This document shows positions 9,003-17,453 of a stretch of DNA of 17,825 bases, in pieces. The notes under the pieces are model-generated. The model did not search any database. It had not been told where the DNA came from and worked only from the letters and a program-made list of their open reading frames with translations. How positions within the stretch are numbered: the stretch's first letter is position 1; the number at the start of each line of letters is the position of its first letter. The position numbers and the translations under genes were made by a program. This DNA comes from Ectocarpus siliculosus. Its lineage: Eukaryota > Sar > Phaeophyceae > Ectocarpales > Ectocarpaceae. Location: positions 3,164,207 through 3,182,031 of the forward strand of contig FN649750.1 of the NCBI GenBank assembly GCA_000310025.1, given 5' to 3'.

Positions 9003-12000
9003 GGCCACCCCCACCTGCAAGCACTGCTGCTCGCCGAAACCAGGGTATCGCGCACCACCGCCTTCCGTAAAGGACGTACCTTCGACCTTGAAAGCGCCGC
9101 CGCCGCTCCCATCGCCACCACCGCACTTGTTGACGTTCATTGCGGGGGGATTGCACGGCCGCTCGGAAGGGAAACCCGGCATGCCGAACGACGACTGATG
9201 CTGTTGCTGCTGCTGTTGCTGCTGCTGTTGCTGCTGCTGTTGCTGCTGGTGGCTGTGTGGAGACGACCGCGGGAACTGGCAAGACGGGCCGTCGCTGCTA
9301 CTGCTGCTGCTACTGCAATAATCATTCGCAGCCTGAGGGGGAGGCGCCCACGTAGATAGGCCGCTGCTCCCGATGCTGCTGTCGGGGAAGGGCTGCTGTC
9401 CTTGCTGTCCTTGCTGAGACAAGTCCAGGGGAAGCATCTGAACGCCGTTGATGTTCTCACCGCACGGCTGCTGGCTGCAAGAGATTCCGCCCGCAGAGCT
9501 ATCGGCGCAACGAAGAAAGTCTGGCTCGACAGGCGGCTGGAAGAAGTTCGACGTCGTTGGGGGGCAGAGCGGCGGCGCGGAGCCATAGCCGTAGCCGTTG
9601 CTGCCGCTGCTGTTGTTGATACCGTTGATGACGTTACCGCCGACGTCGCCGGTGTTGTCCTCGAGCTTGCAGTTGACAATGCCCGTGTTGACGCCGCCGT
9701 AGCTGATGCCGTGGTTCCCGACGTTGCCGCTGCTGTCCTCGAGCTTGCAGCTGATCATACCCGTGTTGACCGCGCCGTTGCTAATGCCGTGGTTCCCGAC
9801 GTTGTCCAACCCACCCACAGCGGCCCCGTGTCCTTGGGGGGGGAGCGGAGCCATGCCTTTGGGGGGGTCCTCTCTCGCCGCATCCGCAGCGGCTGCTCCT
9901 CCCCCGTCCCCGACCCCGGCTCCGGAAGCGTCGCCGCCCATGCCCGATTGTTCCGGACGACGCTTCTTAATCTTACACATGTGGGGCTCGCGGTGAAGCG
10001 CGCAGGCGGTCGGCTGCCCCCCACGAACGCCGAAGCGTGCGACCTTGGTGCAGCCGTCGGCATCGCAGCGCGCCCCCTTGATGTCCACCATGCCCGGGGA
10101 GCGGTGCTCTTCGCAGAAGGAGGCCACGAACTTGCCTCTTTCCGAAAAGTTGGCCTGGCGGGTTTAGCAGAGCACAAGCAGAAGTAGCAGCAGGAGCGAG
10201 GAAAAAATGGGCAACGGAGGGAGCATCTTCGGGTCAGTGAGTTGGCATGGCTACCAGCCTGTACAGGTAGCATGATTGATTTGAAAGTTGACGTTCAGGG
10301 TTTAGACTGCATTGCGGAACCAACGACGCTCCAGACAACAGTAGCTGCTGCTGCCGCATGAGTGTTGCTGTGGCTAATTTGGTTGAAGAGACGGGCGCTT
10401 GTATGGAAAGGGACGAGGAATTGCCCCCATTACGATTACAATGCTCGGGTCAAGAGGGGGGTGGCCTACTACATATTGTTCGTCAGGGTTGTCAACAAAC
10501 GCCGTGCCAAATTTCACGACCGGAGGAGTGAGATGTCACACACGTTCGAAGAACTGCTGTAGCTACAATACAACCAACAATATCGGCGAAGTGGGGGGAT
10601 GAATGAAAATCCAGCTATCCCGAGGTAACGCGAGCAAGACAGAGCAGGGGCACACCCGGGGTTCTCCGGTCTTTGGGCAACGTGATGGGAGGAAGTCACC
10701 ACAAGTGCCCTTGGACGGAATGAAATGAAACTAATTCATTGCAGGAGTCACCGAGATGCGAGGCCCTAGACTGCAGTGCCGACCAAACCACAACATCAAC
10801 CAATTTCAAGCCCTTCAGGCTCTACAGCCTTGCAATGTCTCGCCCACCTGCTTTGTGCAGCCGATCCACTTGCAGCGCTTGTTCTTGAGGTCCACCATGC
10901 CTGATGCAAAAAGATCCGGGCAAAAATACGCGCACATGTACGACTACGTTAAATTTCCAACCCAAGGAAGACGAAAAGTACTGTAGGCAGGGGGCCTCAT
11001 GGAGAAAAACCCTTCTGTGTGAACATGGGTTGGAGTGAACGGCACGAGTGCTGAGAGCGCTCATTTGAAGTCAAGACCAAAACAATGAAAAAAAGAATAT
11101 TCTGGTCGTCGTATTTTCGAGTGAAACGGCACAGTGTGCCCACACGACGTCCGCGTCGTTCGTGAACCGGTGTTGCTGGCGACGGAGGACGGGAAAAAGA
11201 TGAGAACCAGCGCATGGTTTCATTTCTGCATCTATCTCGTTGAATGAGCTGCGTTCTTAGTCAAAGTTGACCTGTCGAATACTGTACATCTTCAGAAAGC
11301 AATCCAAGTACCTGAAGCAGCTGCACTACTGCAGGTAGGTCGTTACTTGATCGGCGAAACGCCAGCTGTATAGTACAACCATGGGAGACTGACCTTCCTG
11401 TCTGTGGGCGCCGCAGAACCTGGCCCTCTCGCCCCTGAAGCCGAAGAGCCTCCTCTTCATGCAACCCTCGAACTCGCACCTCTTGTTCTTGACGTCCACC
11501 ATCCCTGTCATGACACGGTAAGGGTGATATGGGCGGACATATTACAGCATTGTCATCTCCCTGCTAGTTCTTGTCGCTGAAAGCAACTACTGTTGGTCTG
11601 CACTAACGATGGCAGCGGAATGCATTTCGTCACACATGCGTGTGTATGTCTAGACCAACGGTCGGTGCATTTCGTTTTTCGTCACGCATCTGTACTGTCT
11701 GCATGGCAATTAGGTGGGTAAATAGTTGCAGACAGCGCCTCCTCCTTGGTACCGCTGGCCATCGCGCTGAAAGGACAATAAATTCACAGTGACACAGGGT
11801 TTGTGTATAAAAGCACAACAATGGGAGTCTCTTGCGACCTTCCTTAGACACGTATCGTACACTAACACTGCAACAAGTACCCTCACGTTTGTTCGTAAGC
11901 CATCACACCAAACGCTTTATCTGCTTGAGGTAGAAGAGAATATGTGCAGTAAATAATGATGCATGCACATGTGAGGGGTGACTTGTCGTCAGCCCTCATC

Positions 12001-14937
12001 CGTTTTGTCATGGATGGACCTAGACAAGAGTCTCCGCGCTCACACGGAAAAATGAAATGTAGTCCAATCACCAAGTAAATATTTTCCTCAAACGGATACA
12101 TAAGTGAGTGGAGCCCGCACTATCATTTCTTTGTGTAAAGGCGCGCGTTCGTGTGTCTGTCTGCGAAGAAGGGGGCTATAGCGCAACAAAAAAAAAAAAT
12201 CGCAAAGAACCTTGTTGAGCAAGTAACCACAGGAGAGACACTGCTGTAACCGCTGCATGCTGGTCGGAGATCGGAGATTGGTACATGAATTCGTTGCGAA
12301 GTAAGTAAAGCCTCTGGATTGTTCTCCGTGGATAGAGAGATGAATTCGTCGAGTCTCGAGTACCCAGCCGGTTTTCCTCCACTCACTGAAAAGACTCCAC
12401 CACATCTCGTTCGACTGTTGGTATATCTCGCATGGGTAGTCTTTCTGTGCGTGTATTTATATTTTCTCAAGTCTCGAACGAAAGGCGATGACACCAAAAA
12501 TTAACACAGCAGCGGAAGAAACTGTGGCTAGAATATACCTGCTACGGAGAGGGAGATAGATGTCACTGCTGTATGCTGCTGCTCGCGGAATAGTAAGTAG
12601 AACCTCCGGGTGGTAAACACTTACTTGTTGATTCATCATTACATAATCCCGGGATCTACATTATCTATGCATGGACACTCGGTAGATTGTAACAAAACGA
12701 ATCAAATTCCGAAGATACGTGCGGCAGAGGCATGAAAAAGTATGTTAACTGTGCACTCTTCTCGGTAGATTGCAAAAAAATCAAATCATTTCGACCATAC
12801 GCGCGGCAGAGGCATGTATGAAACCCTAACCTCTCGAGCGCAAGATGCGCGAAAACGACGTGCAACGTCAGTTCATTGTCGAAAGGGGGGATTTGCGAGA
12901 CCGACGCGGTGTGAATGAAAGGAGGAAAAGCTGCTCTTCCTCTACATGTATAGCGCGTGCCTGGTTCCAAGGAAATCAGCCTCTGTGTTCAACTTCTCCG
13001 TGGAATTGTGTGGCGTTTAAATGAACACGTTCGACATGTTCGTCTGATTTCCACATGAATGACATGCGGATGGGCGGCGGATAACGAGAGAGAGACCAAG
13101 ATGTGGGGGTAGGGAACTGTGCCACGTCGATGTATGATATGTCCGTTCGACTGTGGGTATATCTCGAATGGGTAGTCTTTCTGTGTGTGTTTTTATTATT
13201 CCTTAATGTCTTAAGTACATGGAAGTGCCGGATCAATGTCTCTCGCTTTGCGGTTGAAGAAGGGGGGTGACGTAGATAGACTACGCGTCAACACCTCTCT
13301 TGTATGCTTACGAAACCGTGTTTGCTCTCTCGGAGTAGTTAACACTCGGGCATCAACGCGGAACCACGTTGTTACTCATTCGTGCTGACACGGCGGTTCC
13401 GTCGCAAACCGGGGGGTGGTCGGATCATGCTCTCTGTGCGCACAGAATGATTGGGGACCATTAAAATGTGCGACTGGTAGAGACGCAATCAGTCCTTCGC
13501 TGGCGCCAACGGATCTGCTGCATGCGTACGCAAAAGTTCTATCAAAGGTTGAGTGAGAGACGTGTACCTGATGAGTTAACTCGCCGTCCGCACGTAATTT
13601 GGCTCTGTCTTGGTTACTTGCAGCAGGGATAGGGCGTTTTGTGTTGTCCGCAGCACAGCGCACTGTATAATTGGTACAAAACGCAAAACAGTATTTTTTC
13701 CTGTGTGTGGTCCGCTTTTGTCGCCAAGATCTGCCAGCGGGGATCTTGTCAAACACTTACGGGAATCCAGAACAACACCGCCCAGAGATTGAGCTTGTTG
13801 CTCCTTACATGCGTGGTGGCAAGCAACCGCTTCTCCTCTCATCCTTGTTCTGGTTGAGCGTGCACGGCCGACTGCTGTGCCTTTGCATGCCAATGCAGTG
13901 AATTGTCACGTCTGATGACACAGCAGCAGGCCCCACATTGTTCTGTCTCTGGTGTACATGTTGACCCCTTCGCTGCCGTTCCGGGGTATTGTCATGATGT
14001 CGTGCGTGCGTGTCGAAGACGTCAATGAGATCAACTCTCTTTGTGGCCGTTCCCCCGCGCAAACTTGTGAGAGGCCACACAGGACGGCGACACAAGCCCT
14101 CCAAAAATGGCCACACCACTACCAGATCCAACTCGTCGCAAGCCTGCCACCGCGAAATGCAAGAGGAACTAAGCCGCATCCACATCTAACGCCGAGAACT
14201 TGGAACATTTCATTTTTTTCAAGCCTTGTGCAGGGTGTCAGAGGTTTGAATGTTGCATACGGGGGCGAGGATTGATTGGCCTTTTCGCTGATCAATCCAT
14301 CACCGTTGATCCTCTCGTCTTCGCCACGATGCAACAACAGTCAAGCTTGCCCCTTGCGATGCTTGATGTCGCTTGCTTGCGGGGCGAGAAGCATGCGGGT
14401 TGCGGCGTGCAATAGCAGCGACACTGCATGCACGGGTCTTGTAGTAAGGCTTGCGTGCTTGCTTTGGTTGGAAGTTTTGGAGAGTTTATCACCAGCAAGA
14501 GCCCAATCTTCTTTGCTGTGCGAAAAGCTCTCCAAAAAGGTACAACCCGGTAGGCAAAACCAGCTCCTGCCACCAATCTCGCAATACGAGTATCGCGAAA
14601 CCCAGGCATAGCTGTCTATCAATCACGCCACCGTACATGCACGCGACCCCTCTCTCTCTCTGAATGCGCATGAGTGTGTATGTTGGGGGGGAAAAATGTT
14701 GGTATATAAATTTGGATGATTTCCAGCAACAACAGCGAATGGAACACGTGCAACCTGCAACGCACCTGGCTCCTTATGCGCGACGCAGGAGACCGCACTC
14801 TCGCCATGCCAGCCGAAGTACGGGCTCTTGGTACATTCGGGATGGCTGCACACGCGCAAGGCGATGGCCTTGTTGGGGCGCTTCGTCTTTACGGCCGAGC
14901 CTGCAGCGGCAGACGATGTCATCTTGATCGCTACCAT
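8091..14937 (-). CDS. EsV-1-7 repeat protein, four repeats, IMMEDIATE UPRIGHT-type family
   Basis: Model: complement(join(8091..10154, 10848..10900, 11394..11504, 14766..14937)), 799 residues. All introns are GT-AG: CCAG|GTGCGT...TGACAG|GG (phase 1), GAAG|GTCAGT...CATCAG|GC (phase 1), AAGCAG|GTGGGC...CGCCAG|GCC (phase 0). Splicing gives four consecutive cysteine modules: C30-C35-C51-H54, C67-C72-C88-H91, C104-C109-C126-H129 and C142-C147-C163-H166, separated by 12-residue linkers of the form xxxGMVDxKxxR. This matches the EsV-1-7 pattern C-x4-C-x16-C-x2-H-x12, with 15 in place of 16 in three modules. A basic KIKKRR stretch just after may be a nuclear signal. The remaining tail of about 620 residues is low complexity: a 26-residue duplication (about 230-281), 16 Gln at 415-430, about 12 Ala at 496-507, an acidic WLGDLM segment near 550, and Ser/Gly/Pro-rich sequence to the TGA at 8091-8093. 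The family includes the Ectocarpus developmental regulator IMM; its biochemical role is not established, and zinc or nucleic-acid binding is only an inference. The first in-frame ATG is at 14937. Which family member this is cannot be told by eye. Confidence 0.85.
8970..9005 (-). repeat. Poly-alanine tract, about 12 codons
   Basis: A GCG-type trinucleotide run encoding about 12 Ala (residues about 496-507 of the EsV-1-7 protein). It is followed by a Pro-Lys-Glu-Glu-Glu segment. Nearly pure GCG codons suggest replication slippage. Confidence 0.8.
9201..9248 (-). repeat. Poly-glutamine tract of 16 codons with a 12-bp higher-order unit
   Basis: On the coding strand the tract is four copies of CAGCAGCAACAG, giving Gln 415-430, flanked by His on both sides. 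The regular placement of one CAA per four codons shows that a 12-bp unit was amplified, not a simple CAG run. Confidence 0.85.
9649..9804 (-). repeat. 78-bp in-frame duplication in the EsV-1-7 protein tail
   Basis: Two adjacent 78-bp copies (about 9649-9726 and 9727-9804); the marker TCGAGCTTGCAG recurs at 9661 and 9739. Each encodes 26 residues starting VGNHGIS and containing VNTG and CKLED. A worn partial third copy (VGGNVING) follows in the protein. Confidence 0.85.
10155..10847 (-). other. Intron 3 of the EsV-1-7 gene (693 bp)
   Basis: Phase 0, between CTKQ and ANFSE, so it splits the third EsV-1-7 module. Donor CAG|GTGGGC at 10848/10847 and acceptor CGCCAG|GCC at 10155/10154. Nothing else recognisable. 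Confidence 0.75.
10901..11393 (-). other. Intron 2 of the EsV-1-7 gene (493 bp)
   Basis: Phase 1, inside the conserved Gly codon of the linker between modules 2 and 3. Donor GAAG|GTCAGT and acceptor CATCAG|GC. No other feature is seen. Confidence 0.75.
12238..12613. repeat. Diverged repeat pair in intron 1
   Basis: A CACTGCTGTA ... GCTG ... AGTAAGTA ... CCTC-TGG block at about 12238-12318 recurs at about 12563-12613. It is imperfect, with insertions between matching blocks. Confidence 0.45.
12408..13210. repeat. Dispersed direct repeat pair in intron 1 (about 65 bp copies)
   Basis: Copy 1 at about 12408-12474 and copy 2 at about 13144-13210 share CGTTCGACTGT, GGTATATCTCG and ATGGGTAGTCTTTCTGTG in the same order with only a few differences over the first 50 bp. 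The copies are about 736 bp apart in the same orientation. Confidence 0.75.
12669..12822. repeat. Tandem duplication, period about 83 bp, in intron 1
   Basis: Two copies (12669-12740 and 12751-12822) share CTCGGTAGATTG, an A-rich stretch with AATCAAAT, and GCGGCAGAGGCATG in order. Confidence 0.75.
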
Positions 14938-14991
14938 CTCTTTTTTTGTCCCTTCTCCCGTGCGCTCTCTGTCCCCTCTCTTTCCCCGCCG

Positions 14992-15020
14992 CGCCTCTCT
15001 CTCTCCCTCTCTCTCTCTCC
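14992..15020. repeat. CT/GA microsatellite in the leader of the EsV-1-7 gene
   Basis: Nearly pure CTCTCT on the plus strand (GAGAGA in the transcript), 55 to 85 bp upstream of the start codon. It makes the upstream open frame read as Arg/Glu-rich. Confidence 0.7.
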
Positions 15021-15269
15021 TTTCGGTGCCTTGTGCCTTGTCACTGCCTGCCTCTGGCTCTGCCTCCCTCTTGTCTCCCAATTCCTCACGTGCCTTTCGC
15101 GATTGACTGCCGTCTTGTAATTCGCGGGTAACGTGTGCGGGGCGGGCAGCAGTGGCTCTGTCGTGTGGAGCGGAAGGGGTTCGGAGATCACAGATAGATC
15201 AGATCAGAACGTGGGAAGAGAAGGGGGGGTACGCATAATTCTGGAAAAAAAAAGAGAGTGGTGGTGGCG

Positions 15270-15285
15270 GCAAATTTAAATTTGC
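15270..15285. promoter_or_regulatory. 16-bp perfect palindrome upstream of the EsV-1-7 gene
   Basis: GCAAATTTAAATTTGC reads identically on both strands, about 333 bp upstream of the start codon at 14937. A dimeric transcription factor site is one possible reading; no known factor is assigned. Confidence 0.35.
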
Positions 15286-15800
15286 GGCTGTTGTTGTCTT
15301 CCCAAACGCATTTTGTAGCCCGGCGATCATGTGTGTGTGTCACTCGCTCCTGTTACTTGTTGGAAACAAAAAACGTACGAGATCGATCAAGCGCTTGGTG
15401 CATTCTATTGAAATACATACGTCGGTGATTATATGCCATCATTTATTTCGTGCCTGATTTGGGGTATATGCATGTATGTATGCCTCTGTTGTGCATATTT
15501 GCATACTGTATGTACAATAACGCTGTAGTCCGGAGAACGCGTTTTGCATCATACCGGACGAAAACAACCGCGGACGCGTTGTATGTGCCTGAATTTTACT
15601 TCTCACCATGCATACGCGTGCAATCTGTACATCGCGCGACTCGTTGGGAAATGTGCCACAGCTGGTAACACACATCGCCCTTTCGTCTGTTCGTAATAAG
15701 TCTACACTGATAGTGACGAGAGGTTGGCAAACAATATGCCGTGCAGCTAGAGAGGAGGAGTAGTAGCAGGAGTGGTGCCGCTAAAAATGCCGGTAGGTGC

Positions 15801-15816
15801 CGGTTCCTTGGAACCG
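15801..15816. other. Short perfect hairpin
   Basis: CGGTTCC-TT-GGAACCG, a 7-bp stem with a two-base loop. It is not followed by a T-run, so it is not a bacterial-type terminator. Confidence 0.4.
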
Positions 15817-16742
15817 CAAAGCGGGCAACCCGTATATTATTCTAGCCATTGAATATAATATTCCATCTGTCACGCGAGTTCACCAGTATTATTACTGCTG
15901 GGGCAACAGGGTCATGATTCAATCGGGAGTACAATATGGCGGGACCACTACGCTACCGCTGGGCCGCGACCCCCGTATTTGAAGTTCCGTTGATGACGTC
16001 CGCTCTTCATCTGCGGTGCGTCGACAAACGAAAATTACAACTCGAGACAACGAAATAAAAATGTAAGCAGGCGATTCATTCGCCGGCCAGCACCTACGTT
16101 CCCGTTGTTGCATCTACCTACCTACATCATAGACAGATCATACCTCTCTTCCAAAACCACACATCTTCGTGAGGAAAACTGAGTACAAGTAGAAACCCTG
16201 AGCTCGCCCGCCTCCCTGTTGTCATTACATCGAGTCAGTGGCACATCGATATTGTGCTACATTACTGTATACCCTCGCCCTTTCACTTGGCGTCCGACTA
16301 TGTTATCAGCACCAAGTGAACTCGGTCGCTTAACATATATGCATAGCAGCGCAGCGTGCCACAAACGGGAAGCCCCTGACGCCAGGGTCGGCCCGTGCTG
16401 CACGGTGTTCTTCCGTATCATCATCTGCGAATAGTTATAGTTTCTCGGGTATCGTAACTGCGAATCTTTGCTCTTGTTCCAGAGTACCTTCGCGGGTTCC
16501 GTTCGATATCCGATCCGCGCATCGACTACCGATTCACTCTGCCTTCGGCACGCTATATGCTGCCAACTGAAGTCCTCCTGCAAAGAAAGCTCGCTTGAGT
16601 TTGCCATCGCAGCCCTACAGCTATCATTCCGAATGGAAGCACGCCTCCCTCACGACGGGACATCTGAAGCGTGTTCCAACAAGATGCAGATATGGGTAGC
16701 ATATGTCGCAGCTGTCTGCAATCGCTCAAGGTGCCTTCCCCG

Positions 16743-17453
16743 TCATGTCGTTCCACCGTCTGAATCAGAAGACGAAGCGTATGACCCTAACAAGTTCAGC
16801 CCACCCAGCCCTGCACCACCCGTCGCAGATGGTGCTGGTGTCGGCGCTACTGCTGCTGCTTCTGAGCTACCATTCTGCTTGGGAGCAGCGCCGGTTTTCT
16901 CCTTGCTCTTGTGCTTTTTTCGTTTCTTGGACGTCTTCTGCCCACCGCCGGCCTCGCTTGCAGCTTCGCCGATGCCGCTACTACTCCGTTTCTTCTTGTG
17001 CTTCACCACGACCTTCGTCCCCACCGATCCCGCGACGGCCGCCTTCATCGCCTCAGCTTCCCGCCTTGCCTGCGCCTCAATAGCGGACACTAGCGCCGAC
17101 CCCGCGGAGTCTGCCTTTTTCGCTTCGCCAGCCCCCTCGCCCTCCTCCTCCTCTTGAGAATCCCCAGTGCTCGAAGACGATGCAACGGATTTTCGCGCTC
17201 GTTGAAACGTGTGTGTCATGTGTTGTGCCTCCGAGCCGCTACCGTCTCCTCCTCCGACGGCGGCGCGCTTTTTCCCCTTCCCTTTGAAACTTTTACTGGG
17301 GGGGTTGGTTCCGTTCGCTTCCGTCGCAGTATCGCCTGCGCCGTCGCTGTTGTCCTCGTCAGCGTCCACCAATCGACGAACCTTGGAGCCGCCAAACTGG
17401 ATGTTCGCAATCATTGCGTCGACCTCGGCGTTTTCGCCAGCGCCCGCGCCACC
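16743..17453 (-). CDS. Last exon of a Lys/Ser-rich, probably nuclear protein (5' part outside window)
   Basis: From an acceptor TTTTCAACAG|GGT (minus strand, intron side 17454 upward) the frame runs 236 codons to TGA at 16743-16745. The start is missing. Upstream in-frame sequence has no ATG and looks intronic, so the 5' exons are probably beyond the right edge. Visible features in order: Gly/Ala/Glu opening with DAMIANIQFGG, an acidic patch, a KGKGKKR basic cluster, an EEEEGEG acidic run, an Ala/Glu-rich helix-like segment (SAIEAQARREAEAMKAAV), two strong basic clusters (KHKKKR and KKRKKHKSKEK) that look like nuclear signals, and a GLNLLGSYASSSDSD end. Acidic-serine C-termini of this style occur in nuclear RNA-processing and chromatin-associated proteins, but I do not recognise the family. 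Probably nuclear; function unknown. Confidence 0.6.
   Translation of the reverse strand, partial: GGAGAGENAEVDAMIANIQFGGSKVRRLVDADEDNSDGAGDTATEANGTNPPSKSFKGKGKKRAAVGGGDGSGSEAQHMTHTFQRARKSVASSSSTGDSQEEEEGEGAGEAKKADSAGSALVSAIEAQARREAEAMKAAVAGSVGTKVVVKHKKKRSSSGIGEAASEAGGGQKTSKKRKKHKSKEKTGAAPKQNGSSEAAAVAPTPAPSATGGAGLGGLNLLGSYASSSDSDGGTT

Larger units (their letters stand above)
11505..14765 (-). other. Intron 1 of the EsV-1-7 gene (3261 bp) with local duplications
   Basis: Phase 1, inside the conserved Gly codon between modules 1 and 2. Donor CCAG|GTGCGT and acceptor TGACAG|GG. The intron contains three duplicated segments (separate entries) and a 12-A run at 12188-12199. I searched its open frames for further EsV-1-7 modules (CxxxxC followed by CxxH) and saw none. 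No intronic gene can be supported. Confidence 0.7.
14938..16742. other. Spacer with the probable promoter of the EsV-1-7 gene
   Basis: From 14938 to about 15080 the minus strand is GA-rich and open in frame but has no ATG, typical of a leader. The rest holds a 16-bp palindrome (15270-15285), a cluster of GCAT/TGCAT words (15466-15512), a 7-bp-stem hairpin (15801-15816), and from about 16000 the likely 3' UTR of the right-hand gene. No further gene is supported. Confidence 0.45.

Noticed and set aside
9402-10187. 261-codon plus-strand open frame with Ala/Val/Asp repeats
   Set aside because: Antisense shadow of the EsV-1-7 tail; its internal repeats are the 78-bp duplication read on the other strand.
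14701-14710. TATA-like GGTATATAAA on the plus strand
   Set aside because: It lies inside intron 1 of the minus-strand gene and no plus-strand gene follows it.
8091-14937. Integrated phaeovirus fragment, suggested by the EsV-1-7 name
   Set aside because: The gene has several introns, a long cellular-type tail and no neighbouring viral genes. The motif is widespread in brown algal nuclear genomes, so a provirus is not indicated.
14623-15081. Single 152-codon minus-strand gene
   Set aside because: Only 14766-14937 is exon: the EsV-1-7 module is cut by a clean donor CCAG|GTGCGT, and the sequence after it does not continue the GMVD linker that the next exon supplies.
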